A DNA stretch of 64,000 nt from Gracilibacillus caseinilyticus (GCF_022919115.1 NZ_CP095072.1:4402001-4466000), one strand, 5' to 3'. Positions 44,262 through 53,437 are shown, counted from the first letter of the stretch. Notes: generated by a model from the letters alone, not told the origin. Made by a program: numbers and translations.

Positions 44262-44705
44262 ATGAAAGCAGCGATTATCTATACATCTGTTACAGGTAAC
44301 ACTTCAACACTTGCTGAGATTATTAGTGAAAAAATGGCGGCGCGTGATATCGAGACAGATTTAATCCCTGTAGATGAATTCCGCCCTGCCCTTTTACACA
44401 ATTACGACATTGTCACAGTTGGCACGTATTCCTGGGATAACGGTGATCTTCCACTCGAAATGGAGGAGGTCTTCGAAGCCTTTGAAACCGAAGACCTTGA
44501 TCGAGTGATAACTGGTGTGTTTGGTACTGGAGACAGTTTCTACCCATATTATTGTGGAGCGGTTGACTTATTTCGAGATATGCTCTACGTCCACACCAAA
44601 CTTGCCGTCACATTAAAAGTCGAATTAACCCCACAAGACGATGATCTTCATCGCTGTGAAAAATTTTGCGATCGATTAACAAGAGAATTTGCTGTCTTTA
44701 CTTAA
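44262..44705 (+). CDS. flavodoxin
   Basis: 147 aa. FMN phosphate-binding loop Y-T-S-V-T-G-N-T-S-T at 7-16, second loop G-T-Y-S-W-D-N-G-D-L-P and third loop F-G-T-G-D-S-F-Y-P-Y. This is a true short-chain flavodoxin, not an NrdI-type protein. Being the last gene of the RNR operon it may reduce or help assemble the dimetal-tyrosyl cofactor of NrdB, the job NrdI does in class Ib systems (inference). AAAAGGAGGGG precedes the ATG. Confidence 0.92.
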   Translation: MKAAIIYTSVTGNTSTLAEIISEKMAARDIETDLIPVDEFRPALLHNYDIVTVGTYSWDNGDLPLEMEEVFEAFETEDLDRVITGVFGTGDSFYPYYCGAVDLFRDMLYVHTKLAVTLKVELTPQDDDLHRCEKFCDRLTREFAVFT

Positions 44706-44712
44706 ATGATTT

Positions 44713-44743
44713 AAAAGTTGATGTGAAAGCATCAACTTTTTTT
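44713..44743 (+). terminator. rho-independent terminator of the RNR operon
   Basis: AAAAGTTGATG / CATCAACTTTT stem, 6-nt loop, followed by TTT. Confidence 0.9.
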
Positions 44744-44802
44744 ACCAGTAAAATGATTAAAAACTATCAACACGAACAAATAACAGACAGGAGTGTGACG
44801 TC

Positions 44803-45234
44803 ATGTGGGAATATCTATTAATCTTTTTAGGAGCTGCCATTCCATGGTTTGAAATCGCCTTGGTCATTCCATTCGGAATCCTTTCCGGACTCAACCCGAT
44901 TATCGTGATCGTGACAGCCTTTATTGGGAATATGGTTACCATCATCCCCCTCATCATCGGCTTCGAAAAATTCAAGCAATGGCGAGCGAAACGGAATAAT
45001 CAGAATCAGGCAAAGCGTGAAAATAAAGCCAAGAAATTATGGAATAAATATGGTTTACCAGGAATGATCATGCTCGGTCCAATTCTGATCGGATCACATA
45101 TCGCTGCCTTTATCGGTATGACACTCGGCGCTAAAAAACGAGCTACATTGGTATGGTCCACAGTTAGTATTGGAGCATGGTCATTAATATTTGGCGTAGT
45201 AACCGCATTAGGCTTTGATTTATTTACTAACTAA
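44803..45234 (+). CDS. small multidrug-export-family membrane protein (COG2426)
   Basis: 143 aa with three or four hydrophobic segments and a basic loop near 68-85. The opening G-A-A-I-P-W-F-E-I-A-L-V-I-P-F-G, which continues through G-L-N-P, and the P-G-M-I-M-L-G-P-I-L-I-G-S-H motif are those of the 'small multi-drug export' (Sm_multidrug_ex) family. Real substrate unproven in general. GGAG precedes the ATG; a terminator follows, so it is monocistronic. Confidence 0.85.
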   Translation: MWEYLLIFLGAAIPWFEIALVIPFGILSGLNPIIVIVTAFIGNMVTIIPLIIGFEKFKQWRAKRNNQNQAKRENKAKKLWNKYGLPGMIMLGPILIGSHIAAFIGMTLGAKKRATLVWSTVSIGAWSLIFGVVTALGFDLFTN

Positions 45235-45239
45235 TGGAG

Positions 45240-45281
45240 TGGTTTAGAATGATTTTTCTCATGTCATTCTAAACCATTTTT
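45240..45281 (+). terminator. rho-independent terminator
   Basis: TGGTTTAGAATGA / TCATTCTAAACCA, 13-bp perfect stem, 11-nt loop, then TTTTT. Confidence 0.9.
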
Positions 45282-45332
45282 TACCTTCGAAATATATGAA
45301 ATTTTTGGTATAAGATGAAGAAAATAAAAATA

Positions 45333-45528
45333 TAGGTTCTTATAATACAGATTATGTTAACTAGCTTAGCAGGCATTTTGAAATATTGTTAGTGCAAGGA
45401 TACCGCTCCGGCCAACCACTTTGCGTCCTGCGGGGCATATTTCAGGAGCTTTGCTAAGCAGATAAAATCTATCAAAATAACCACTTTGTCTTACAGTTCC
45501 ACTTTACATAATCCGTATTATAGGTAGT
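45333..45528. repeat. interspersed nested-inverted-repeat element, copy H (short form)
   Basis: About 195 bp. Outer ends: TAGGTTCTTATAATACAG-ATTATGT and ACATAATCCGTATTATAGG. Core is in reverse orientation relative to copy B: CGCTCCGGCCAACCACTTTG, CGTCCTGCGGGGCATATTTC, AGGAGCTTTGC. It lies between two + strand genes, after a terminator. The rest of the gap holds the promoter region of the next gene. Confidence 0.8.
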
Positions 45529-45620
45529 TGTGTATATACTTACGTTAGTTTATGCCCAGTTTTTTTATGCTGTTTTTTGCTCTTCAAAAGGTTTATAATG
45601 ATTAGTAAGAAGGTGATTTG

Positions 45621-46076
45621 ATGAATTCGATCTATTCCTGGATTGTCGTCATACATATTTTTTCAGCGATCGTCGGCATTGGACCGGGATTTATTCTGAC
45701 TACTATCGTAAAATCAGCTAATACATTACCGGAAATCCGTCATGCCTTTTCCATTAAAAAGAAACTCCATATCTTCGTCATGTCTGGCGGTATATTGCTT
45801 TTAGCCTCCGGATTATTGATGGGAATGTTACGTCCAATGTTATTTCAGCAAGGCTGGTATATCACAAGTCTGATTCTCTACTTTTTCGCTCTCATGCTTG
45901 GGCCAACCGCGTTAAAGAGGAGTTCGGCACCAATTAAAAAAATGCTGGCTGATCCACATCTAACCGATATTCCTGAATCGTATCACAAACTCGTAAAGCG
46001 ATTATTACGGATAGAATATGTGGAAAATACCCTGCTGTTAACGATTATATTGCTAATGATTACGAAGCCATTCTAG
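45621..46076 (+). CDS. DUF2269-like integral membrane protein
   Basis: 151 aa, four hydrophobic segments. The first helix carries His13 (V-I-H-I-F-S-A-I-V-G-I-G-P-G-F), as in DUF2269 proteins; a second His is near residue 49. Function unknown. ATG at 45621 has AAGAAGGTG upstream; a TTG immediately before is possible. Single gene with its own terminator. Confidence 0.7.
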   Translation: MNSIYSWIVVIHIFSAIVGIGPGFILTTIVKSANTLPEIRHAFSIKKKLHIFVMSGGILLLASGLLMGMLRPMLFQQGWYITSLILYFFALMLGPTALKRSSAPIKKMLADPHLTDIPESYHKLVKRLLRIEYVENTLLLTIILLMITKPF

Positions 46077-46079
46077 TAA

Positions 46080-46116
46080 AACCATCTACTTGATTTAATT
46101 AGTAGATGGTTTTTTA
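46080..46116 (+). terminator. rho-independent terminator
   Basis: AACCATCTACT / AGTAGATGGTT stem, 10-nt loop, then TTTTT. Confidence 0.9.
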
Positions 46117-46230
46117 TTATTCCATTCTTCTCAATCTGTACGAACAATGTTTCCATGCCTATGAGTCCTGTCCACACTTCTTCGATAACAGGTTCATACG
46201 ATGTAGTGTAAGAAGAAAGGGGATGATTTA

Positions 46231-46413
46231 ATGTGTTATCACCATTATGATCCTTGCAAAAAACACCACCATGATCACTTTCATCATTGCTGCATTAAAA
46301 TCATTTGTTGCTGTAAAAAAGAACCACACCATCATGATAGCTTACGCGACTTTGATCCATGTAAATTAAAACCAAAGAAGAAATTTTGCCACTCTTGTGG
46401 TAAACACTATTAA
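46231..46413 (+). CDS. His/Cys-rich 60-aa protein, probable metal binder
   Basis: 60 aa with 13 histidines and 10 cysteines, in clusters H-H-H-D-H-F-H-H-C-C, I-I-C-C-C-K-K and P-H-H-H-D, and a zinc-ribbon-like C-H-S-C-G end. No signal peptide or membrane segment. AGAAAGGGG precedes the ATG and a strong terminator follows, so it is likely expressed. The composition points to binding several soft or borderline metal ions (Ni, Zn, Cu). Placed beside the urea symporter and urease genes, it recalls the nickel-storing Hpn of Helicobacter in size and composition only. A spore-coat-type protein is an alternative. Confidence 0.7.
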   Translation: MCYHHYDPCKKHHHDHFHHCCIKIICCCKKEPHHHDSLRDFDPCKLKPKKKFCHSCGKHY

Positions 46414-46442
46414 TTGGTGAGCTCATTCTTCTTAACATCGAA

Positions 46443-46473
46443 AAGCACTGGGACAAGACCCAGTGCTTCTTTT
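46443..46473. terminator. bidirectional terminator
   Basis: AAGCACTGGG / CCCAGTGCTT stem with 6-nt loop, flanked by A and T runs on both sides. Serves the His/Cys-rich gene (+) and the symporter pair (-). Confidence 0.9.
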
Positions 46474-46709
46474 TATGCCTGTTTTTTTTCTACATAATAT
46501 TCTACCCATGGCCGGATAGCGGTATAGAGACCAGCGATAATCAGCCAGGTAAAAGCTAGATAGGTCCACCCCTTAAAAAAAGCCAGACTGTACTCATAAC
46601 CAGTAATAAACATGATACCAGGAAACAAAATGATAAAGACAAAAGTTAAACTAAATGCCCATCTTGTACACAGCTTGGCATCTTTTAGCAATTGATTGTT
46701 GTTATCCAT
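46473..46709 (-). CDS. small accessory membrane protein of the symporter (DUF997-like)
   Basis: 78 aa with two transmembrane segments (about 15-37 and 46-66) and charged ends. Its size and pattern resemble the YhdT/DUF997 and related small subunits encoded beside sodium:solute symporters. The gene overlaps the symporter stop codon by 8 nt, so the two are translationally linked. Probably needed for stability or activity of the symporter (inference). Confidence 0.75.
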   Translation of the reverse strand: MDNNNQLLKDAKLCTRWAFSLTFVFIILFPGIMFITGYEYSLAFFKGWTYLAFTWLIIAGLYTAIRPWVEYYVEKKQA

Positions 46710-48270
46710 TCACTAACACATCCTTCGATTCTGACTCTTTTGTTACTTTGGCTTCTGTATCTTCCTGTTCTGCATCAAAGCTGTGGAATTGATTTTTCAA
46801 TGAATCAAAGTCAAATTCCTGATTACTAATTAACCCATGCCCAATTGCAATGAATCCACTCACCACAAATACAGTTACATTTCCAAATAACATTGAGTGC
46901 AATTCACCCAATGAAGCAACTGAAATCCCACCATAACGCACTTGGGCCGTAATCAACCATACGATGATTCCGGAAATCATCCCAGTTAGCGCGCCATAGA
47001 AATTCCCTGTACTTGTTGCTTTCTTCCACATTAAACCTAACGTTAATGGAATCACAGCACCACTCACAAAGATTCCCATTGCCATGTATACAAAACTTAG
47101 ACCAATCCCTACTTTAAACAGCAAAACGGACAATAAACCCATTGCCAGTCCAAAGCTTAATGTTACGATTCTAGAGATCTTTAGTGTCTGTTGACCGCTT
47201 GCTTTAGGATTAATTGATTTACGGTAAATATCCGTTACAATAATATTTGTAATGGCCGTTAATTCTGCCGCACCTGTTGACATAACAGCCATAAATAACA
47301 TAACCAAGAACAGGATAGAACCGGCCGACCCTAATAAATGCTGTGCCATTAATGGAGCGGAAGCATCTGGATCACCAATATTTAAACCTAAACCTGCCGC
47401 ACTTACCCCCATAAACGTTGCAATCGCAAATGGAATGGAGAACCAGGCAATCCCGCCATATATGTATGCCTTTGATGCCGCACTGTCCTTACTGGCGATC
47501 GCTCGTTGCCAATAGGACTGATCTACGAAGACTGTTCCAAAATTACCAATAATATTAATCATTCCAAAAAATAGACCAGGAATCGAAGCCATTGTTAGCA
47601 TCTGATTTTGTTCTGGAATCGCCTTTAACCCCTCATAAACCGTATCCACACCAAATTTCACATATACTACCGTTGCAAAAATAGTTAAAATAACGAAAAT
47701 CATAACTGTGTTTAAATAGTCTGCGATAAACGATGCTTTTAAACCGCCGATCATCGTGTAAATCGTAAAGGTTAATGGGATAAGGAATGCTGCAGCATAA
47801 ATGTTCATTCCGGTTAATGAATTTAATGCAATTGCTCCTCCTAAAATAACCATTGCTGTAACGATAATATTTGTCATTAAGGCAAAGCCCATCATTAATT
47901 TATGATTTTTTTTATCAAATCTTTTCCCTACAAACTCCAGGAATGTGTGCGCCATTGGTGCTTTTCGTTTTAAGTGGATCGCTACAATGGCGAAAAGTAA
48001 CACTTGAATACATGCACCTGCTGCATACCAATAAGGACCACTAATCCCATACTTAAATCCTGTTGAAGAAGACATCATAAGAGTTGCCGCCCATGTCCAA
48101 GCCGCGATAATCGAAGCACTGGCAAGTCCAATTCCTACACTTCTTCCTGCCGTACTGAATTGCTCAGCTGTCATTTTTTCTTTTCGACGTTTCTGCATGA
48201 TGATCGTAAGTCCAGTAAAAAATACTCCAAAAATTAATAAAATTAAATACCCAGTTGTTGATGATAGCAT
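46702..48270 (-). CDS. sodium:solute symporter, DUR3-like urea transporter
   Basis: 522 aa, about 13-14 transmembrane segments, SSS family. Several stretches match the eukaryotic/bacterial DUR3 urea-symporter branch rather than proline or pantothenate carriers: S-W/A-W-T-W-A-A-T-L near 58-65, G-I-S-G-P-Y-W-Y-A-A-G-A, K-R-K-A-P-M-A-H-T-F-L-E, T-N-I-I-V-T-A-M, I-I-G-N-F-G-T-V-F-V-D and S-T-G-A-A-E-L-T-A-I. The C-terminal tail is acidic. Located directly before the urease operon on the same strand, so urea is the obvious substrate (inference from branch plus context). GGAGGGG precedes the ATG. Confidence 0.85.
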   Translation of the reverse strand: MLSSTTGYLILLIFGVFFTGLTIIMQKRRKEKMTAEQFSTAGRSVGIGLASASIIAAWTWAATLMMSSSTGFKYGISGPYWYAAGACIQVLLFAIVAIHLKRKAPMAHTFLEFVGKRFDKKNHKLMMGFALMTNIIVTAMVILGGAIALNSLTGMNIYAAAFLIPLTFTIYTMIGGLKASFIADYLNTVMIFVILTIFATVVYVKFGVDTVYEGLKAIPEQNQMLTMASIPGLFFGMINIIGNFGTVFVDQSYWQRAIASKDSAASKAYIYGGIAWFSIPFAIATFMGVSAAGLGLNIGDPDASAPLMAQHLLGSAGSILFLVMLFMAVMSTGAAELTAITNIIVTDIYRKSINPKASGQQTLKISRIVTLSFGLAMGLLSVLLFKVGIGLSFVYMAMGIFVSGAVIPLTLGLMWKKATSTGNFYGALTGMISGIIVWLITAQVRYGGISVASLGELHSMLFGNVTVFVVSGFIAIGHGLISNQEFDFDSLKNQFHSFDAEQEDTEAKVTKESESKDVLVNG

Positions 48271-48377
48271 CTTTGCCCCTCCAATGTTTGTTTCTCTGTT
48301 TTCCGGAAAACTGTTTAATAGTTAGATAAAGTAACAATTACTAGCATAATGTAGATGTTCTCACCAAACAATTGTCA

Positions 48378-48394
48378 TGTAAGGAAACCTACCA
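48378..48394. promoter_or_regulatory. possible TnrA/GlnR box upstream of the urea symporter
   Basis: TGTAAGGAAACCTACCA matches the nitrogen-control consensus TGTNAN7TNACA with one mismatch. It lies 108 bp upstream of the symporter start. Weaker than the exact site at the urease operon. Confidence 0.35.
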
Positions 48395-48513
48395 CTCTTT
48401 TTGCCAGATTTTTCTGACAATAGCAAATATAGCTTGATAATACTGTCATCCATCAAACTAACAATCTCTTTAGATGAGTGGCTTTTAGAAAAATGAACAA
48501 TTTAATACTAATT

Positions 48514-49101
48514 ACCTATAATATGGATTATGTAAACTAGACATTACTAGCCAAGCATTCATATTGAGAAGTTTAATGTGCAAGGATACCGCTTCGGCCA
48601 ACCACTTCGCGTCCTGCGGGGCACGGCTGAAGCTAACTTTGTGAACAAGGGCACTTCACAAAGTGGATCTTCCGCACCTGCATGTCCCGCGGGAGTCTAC
48701 GTGGTTGGCCTACGCTCATGTATAGCTCCACAAATAATGCGACAGATAGGATATGGAGTACTATCTGCTTCATTTAGATGATATACAATGCCTAGCACGA
48801 CTGCTTTTAGCTGTTCCATACGTTGTAGCACTTCACTTAAGCGTAGGAAATATGCGGAGACTCCTCATGCGTCAGCGCGAGCTGAAGATCCACTTAGTCT
48901 GTGCCTGTGTCTGTATGTATTGCTTCGAAGCAGGCTTCCTCGGCACAAGGCAGCAAAGAAGTTGTTCAAGTAGTAGCCTAGCTGAAGCCGTGCCCCACAG
49001 GACGCGGAGCATATTTCCGGAGCTTTGCTACGCACATATAAACTATCAAAATTATCACGATTCAGACAGTTCTACTTTACATAATCCATATTATAGGAAC
49101 C
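48514..49101. repeat. interspersed nested-inverted-repeat element, copy I (long form, best termini)
   Basis: 588 bp between the urea symporter promoter and the urease terminator. The outer ends share 22 identical inverted bases, CCTATAATATGGATTATGTA and two more. The second layer is CCGCTTCGGCCAACCACTTC on the left and, on the right, GGAGCATATTTCCGGAGC. The third is CGTCCTGCGGGGCACGGC and its inverse GCCGTGCCCCACAGGACG. The interior shares blocks with C, D and F (GGCTTCCTCGGCACAAGGC; CAGCGCGAGCTGAAGATCC). No gene supported. Confidence 0.85.
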
Positions 49102-49157
49102 CATCTTCCTGTTCAGCATGATTACTTCTATGACTGTACATGTTTACCATAAAAAAA

Positions 49158-49195
49158 GCACAAAAACAGTGTTAATTTCTCACTGCTTTTGTGCT
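49158..49195 (-). terminator. terminator of the urease operon
   Basis: Arms AGCACAAAAACAGTG (from 49158) and CACTGCTTTTGTGCT (49181-49195), one mismatch, with T run on the minus strand. It overlaps the last codons of ureD. Confidence 0.85.
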
Positions 49196-49945
49196 TTCTG
49201 CAATTCGCTCCATTTCTCTTTTGACTCGCGGCAGATCGTTGGACAAGAAGCGGATTAAATAGCCAGCATTGCGTAGGCGCGTTGTGCTGACTACATGATC
49301 TTCTGACGTTTCATTCCATGCTTCAGGATCTAATGTAACGTCCTGATCGACCAGCCAGACACTGGCAATATAATGATAGTTTCCAAGCACCCCAGCGTGC
49401 TTAAGATCTTGTTTGTCAGGTTGTAAGACTAATTGATCATAGACAATACAATCGTCTTCCATCCATACCTCGAGTTGTGTCCGGCAGGCATGAAAGGTGA
49501 AGGTTTCACCCCTTTTTTCCCTGCCCGGATATAATATTTCTTCCCAGTAGAATTTACTGTCACGCTTCATATCAATGATCGTATGACTAGAAAAATCACT
49601 CTCAGCAAATGGAATAACCTCTTCACGTTTCCATGTTAGCGATGCTTTATCAGCCAATTTCACCCGGACTTGCTGCTTACTTGGCTTGCCATTGTAGGCA
49701 GGATATACTTTCGTAGCTGCTTGTGGATGCAATGTCACCGTTGTACCATTGTCCAGTTTCACATCAAACGTATTCGTATCACCGGCTACCAGTCCACCAG
49801 ATGATTCCATCAAATATACCGAGATATCACCAGGGTTATGAACGTAGAGCCCTCTGCTCGCTTTTAAAGGTGGCTGATAGTAAACATCCTTCATGATCGT
49901 TTTTTGTTGGCGCAATGTAAAATAAAGCGCTAATTGACCATCCAT
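49172..49945 (-). CDS. ureD: urease accessory protein UreD
   Basis: 257 aa. UreD (UreH) scaffold that binds the urease apoprotein with UreF and UreG and channels nickel to the active site. The typical stretches S-S-G-G-L-V-A-G-D near 49-57, P-Q-A-A-T-K-V-Y and the W-x-R-E-E-V-I-P-F block are present. It starts directly after the ureG stop codon and is the last gene of the operon. Confidence 0.94.
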   Translation of the reverse strand: MDGQLALYFTLRQQKTIMKDVYYQPPLKASRGLYVHNPGDISVYLMESSGGLVAGDTNTFDVKLDNGTTVTLHPQAATKVYPAYNGKPSKQQVRVKLADKASLTWKREEVIPFAESDFSSHTIIDMKRDSKFYWEEILYPGREKRGETFTFHACRTQLEVWMEDDCIVYDQLVLQPDKQDLKHAGVLGNYHYIASVWLVDQDVTLDPEAWNETSEDHVVSTTRLRNAGYLIRFLSNDLPRVKREMERIAESTKAVRN

Positions 49946-50563
49946 TTAAGAGATTTCGCTTCCTTCCAATAACATCGCATGCTGAATCCATTGGATCACG
50001 TCCGGAATGCCTTCACCTTTTTTGACATTAGTAAAAACGAAAGGACGTTCTTTCCTTGCTTCCTTGGCGTCCTCTTTCATCTTCTCAAGATCCACTTCGA
50101 CATACGGTGCCAAATCGATTTTGTTCACTAGTAAAAGGTCAGATCTGGTAACTCCTGGTCCACCTTTTCTCGGGATGTCTCCACCTTCCGCAACATCAAT
50201 TACATAAATATACCCGTCCACTAATTCCGGGCTGAAGGTCGCAGATAAATTATCGCCACCACTTTCCAACAAAATAATATCTAAGTTATCAAAACGACGT
50301 TTCAACTCATCAATTGCTTCAAAATTCATCGAAGCATCTTCACGAATAGCCGTATGGGGACAGCCTCCTGTCTCTACCCCGATAATACGCTCTTCAGGCA
50401 AAATACCTTGCTTAATCAAGAATTGCGCATCTTCCTTTGTATAAATATCATTGGTGATGACAGCAACACTGTATTGATTCACCATTTCCTTAGTCAGTTT
50501 TTCTACAAGTGACGTCTTACCTGACCCCACTGGTCCACCTATCCCAACTATTACTGGTTTCAT
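49946..50563 (-). CDS. ureG: urease accessory GTPase UreG
   Basis: 205 aa. SIMIBI-class GTPase that delivers nickel. P-loop [10 protein letters not shown] at 8-17, the metal-binding C-P-H motif in [12 protein letters not shown], and N-K-I-D for guanine recognition. ATG at 50563 has GGGAG 8 nt upstream; an ATG two codons earlier lies too close to that site. Confidence 0.96.
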   Translation of the reverse strand: MKPVIVGIGGPVGSGKTSLVEKLTKEMVNQYSVAVITNDIYTKEDAQFLIKQGILPEERIIGVETGGCPHTAIREDASMNFEAIDELKRRFDNLDIILLESGGDNLSATFSPELVDGYIYVIDVAEGGDIPRKGGPGVTRSDLLLVNKIDLAPYVEVDLEKMKEDAKEARKERPFVFTNVKKGEGIPDVIQWIQHAMLLEGSEIS

Positions 50564-50580
50564 AAACATTTCTCCCTTCG

Positions 50581-51306
50581 TTACGATATAAATAATCTCG
50601 ATGTTAAATATTTGTGCTGCATCGAAGCTAGTTCCAGTCCGACAGCATGATTCGATAAGTCTGCCAATGATCGTTCCAGTACTTTTTTTGCGGCTTTTTC
50701 CATCTCAGGAATCAAGCGGTGTATGACTTCAATCCCTGCCTTTTGGCCAAGCGGAATCGCACGAACCGCATTATGGACAAGTCCTACCGCAGAGGAGTAC
50801 AAAAAAGTCAATACAGTTGTATATAAATCAAAGGCCAAGTCTTTTGCATACAAGCCGTATACAATTGGAAAATGCGACAACACTTGCTTTTCTTGCAGTA
50901 ATTGGTACCATTTTTCTAGTGCTGGCGTCTCACTGACGGGCAACACCGCTTTTACAAACTGCTTGCCTATCATGCTGCTTGCTTCTCTCGTCTCTTCCGC
51001 ATTTTTGCTGGCATCACAAATTTTATCTAATCTAATTAATGCTGAGATATCCTCGGTGACATATGTTTCTTTCACAAATATCCCATCGGTATAGGCGACA
51101 TTTTCATGAAGATACATTTGGCAGAAATGAAAGAGATCTTCCTTCGTGCGAATCGTATCTGATTGAATAAAGGTTTCCATTCCGAATGAATGCGTATAGC
51201 TGCCAATCGGGAAGGCAGAATCGTGAATATGCATTAAATACAGAAACTTAGTGCTGATGCCCTCTGTATTTGAAAGGTTTTGTAAATCGTCGTTCTGTTG
51301 CTTCAT
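50581..51306 (-). CDS. ureF: urease accessory protein UreF
   Basis: 241 aa, all-helical. The family motif [16 protein letters not shown] is at about 30-45. Forms the UreD-UreF-UreG activation complex and gates UreG GTPase activity. The predicted start overlaps the end of ureE by 59 nt, with AGGTG upstream; a shorter start at the Met just before H-I-H-D-S-A-F would reduce the overlap. Confidence 0.93.
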   Translation of the reverse strand: MKQQNDDLQNLSNTEGISTKFLYLMHIHDSAFPIGSYTHSFGMETFIQSDTIRTKEDLFHFCQMYLHENVAYTDGIFVKETYVTEDISALIRLDKICDASKNAEETREASSMIGKQFVKAVLPVSETPALEKWYQLLQEKQVLSHFPIVYGLYAKDLAFDLYTTVLTFLYSSAVGLVHNAVRAIPLGQKAGIEVIHRLIPEMEKAAKKVLERSLADLSNHAVGLELASMQHKYLTSRLFIS

Positions 51307-51691
51307 ATTTTACACCTACTTCATCAAACAGTCGTTCTAATGTATCATCATAACGGACAACTATTTCTGATTCAGAGATCAGACATGGTGTATGACGGTT
51401 ACCCAATTCGAATGCCGCTTTGCCCATCTGTACGATCGATTCCGGATAGACGACATATACTTTCTCTTTCTTAGTCCTAATAACGATTTGTTTCTGTTCA
51501 TCCTCGTAGACAATGTCTCCAACTTTTAATGGTGTTTTTTCCTCTAAGGCAATCGCAACATCTGTACCTTTATCCGTTGTTTTTCTTAAAATTCTTTTAT
51601 TCAATTCATCCCAGTCCAACTCCACCCATTCACGGTTAGGGTGTTTTTTTGGCTGATTTTCAATGTTGGCAATAATTTGTTTCGTTAGCAT
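51248..51691 (-). CDS. ureE: urease accessory nickel metallochaperone UreE
   Basis: 147 aa. N-terminal peptide-binding domain and C-terminal metal-binding domain with G-N-R-H-T-P-C-L-I near 95-103. The tail ends in G-H-Q-H, a short His tail as in Bacillus UreE rather than a poly-His run. Hands nickel to UreG. Start has an AGAGGG-type site upstream. Translationally overlapping with ureF. Confidence 0.94.
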   Translation of the reverse strand: MLTKQIIANIENQPKKHPNREWVELDWDELNKRILRKTTDKGTDVAIALEEKTPLKVGDIVYEDEQKQIVIRTKKEKVYVVYPESIVQMGKAAFELGNRHTPCLISESEIVVRYDDTLERLFDEVGVKYEATERRFTKPFKYRGHQH

Positions 51692-51705
51692 CTTAACTCT
51701 CCCTC

Positions 51706-53421
51706 TTAAAATAAGAAATATCGTTGCGCCATGGCAACTTCTGAAAAAGGCTCACAGGTAATAATTTTACCATCTAATTTCACTTCATATGTTTCCGGGT
51801 CGACTTCAATTGAAGGAGTTGCACCATTTAACGGCAGGTCTTTCTTTTGAATATTCCGACAATTTCTGACCGGCCGAATCATTTTGGATAGCCCCAGAGA
51901 TTGATGAACTTTCCCTTCATATGCTGCTTGTGAAATAAAAGTAATCGCTATATTGTATTTGGCCTTCCCTAATGAACCGAACATCGGACGCATCATGACT
52001 GGCTGCGGAGTTGGAATGGATGCATTCGGGTCACCCATTTGTGCATACGCAATCATGCCTCCTTTCACAACCGTTTCGGGTTTTACTCCAAAAAACTTCG
52101 GATCCCAAATCACAATATCCGCTAGTTTACCAGATTCAAGCGAGCCAATCTCCTCACTCATCCCATGGGTAATCGCTGGATTAATGGTGTACTTTGCCAC
52201 ATAACGCTTCGCACGGAAGTTGTCATTTTCTGTTTGTTTATCTTCCTTTAAAAAACCACGTTGTTTTTTCATTTTATCTGCGGTTTGCCAGATTCGTGTA
52301 ATACTTTCCCCGATCCGTCCCATGGCTTGTGAGTCAGAAGAAATCATACTGATAACCCCTTCATCATGCAGAATATCCTCTGCCGCAATCGTTTCAGGAC
52401 GAATCCGTGAATCAGCAAATGCGACATCTTCTGGAACATTATGATCTAAATGATGACAAACCATCAACATGTCCAAATGTTCATCAATCGTATTGATTGT
52501 ATATGGCCTCGTCGGATTCGTTGAGGAAGGTAATATATTCGGCAGTGATGCTATCTTCATAATATCCGGGGCGTGACCACCGCCAGCACCCTCTGTATGA
52601 TACGTATGAATCACTCGCTGTCCGATGGCATTGACCGTATCCTCCAGAAAGCCTGCTTCATTCAATGTATCGGTATGTATAGCTACTTGCACATCCAGCT
52701 CATCTGCTACTGCCAAACATTGACTGATCGCCGCTGGCGTTGTTCCCCAGTCCTCGTGCAGTTTTAAGCCAACTGCTCCTGCTCTAATTTGTTCACGTTG
52801 AGGATCGGGAGAAGAAGCATTTCCTTTTCCTAAGAATCCGATATTGATCGGATACTCTTCGGCCGCCTCTAACATTCGATGGATATTCCATTCACCCGGT
52901 GTACAAGTTGTTGCATTGGTACCTGTTGCGGGTCCAGTACCACCACCAATCATCGTCGTATAGCCTGCTGCTAAAGCAACATTGATCTGTTGTGGGCTGA
53001 TAAAATGAATATGAGCATCAATCGCGCCTGCTGTTACAATTTTCCCTTCACAAGCGATGACCTCCGTAGATGCACCAACTACCATATTATCAGTCACGCC
53101 CTCCATTACGTCCGGGTTACCCCCTTTACCGATCGCAACGATCCGACCGTTCTTCACGCCAATATCCGCTTTGACAATACCGGTATAATCCAGGATAAGT
53201 GCATTGGTCAGAATCAAATCCAATACATTTTGATCTCTCGTATGGGTACCACTTTGGCCCATGCCATCACGCAGTACTTTTCCTCCACCAAAAACACTCT
53301 CATCACCATATGTCGTATAATCCTTCTCTACCTCTATCCATAACTCCGTATCTGCCAAACGGATTTGGTCACCTGTAGTTGGACCATATAATGAGGCATA
53401 TTGCTGTCTGGAAAGTCGCAC
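51706..53421 (-). CDS. ureC: urease subunit alpha
   Basis: 571 aa catalytic subunit hydrolysing urea to ammonia and carbamate. Active-site elements are all seen: nickel ligands in D-A-H-I-H-F, the carbamylated Lys in [28 protein letters not shown], the flap with V-C-H-H-L-D, and the Asp in S-S-D-S-Q-A-M-G. Start is GTG at 53421 with AGAAGGGAG upstream. Length is normal. Confidence 0.98.
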   Translation of the reverse strand: MRLSRQQYASLYGPTTGDQIRLADTELWIEVEKDYTTYGDESVFGGGKVLRDGMGQSGTHTRDQNVLDLILTNALILDYTGIVKADIGVKNGRIVAIGKGGNPDVMEGVTDNMVVGASTEVIACEGKIVTAGAIDAHIHFISPQQINVALAAGYTTMIGGGTGPATGTNATTCTPGEWNIHRMLEAAEEYPINIGFLGKGNASSPDPQREQIRAGAVGLKLHEDWGTTPAAISQCLAVADELDVQVAIHTDTLNEAGFLEDTVNAIGQRVIHTYHTEGAGGGHAPDIMKIASLPNILPSSTNPTRPYTINTIDEHLDMLMVCHHLDHNVPEDVAFADSRIRPETIAAEDILHDEGVISMISSDSQAMGRIGESITRIWQTADKMKKQRGFLKEDKQTENDNFRAKRYVAKYTINPAITHGMSEEIGSLESGKLADIVIWDPKFFGVKPETVVKGGMIAYAQMGDPNASIPTPQPVMMRPMFGSLGKAKYNIAITFISQAAYEGKVHQSLGLSKMIRPVRNCRNIQKKDLPLNGATPSIEVDPETYEVKLDGKIITCEPFSEVAMAQRYFLF

Positions 53422-53437
53422 GGATTACCGCTCCCTT

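Noticed and set aside
5473..49101. Calling the repeat family an insertion sequence or group II intron
   Set aside because: No transposase, reverse transcriptase or intron domain V-like hairpin is visible in any copy, and clear target-site duplications could not be confirmed by eye.
48578..49121. Several overlapping open frames in repeat copy I
   Set aside because: Low-complexity translations across palindromic repeats without start signals; the same bases recur in non-coding orientation elsewhere.
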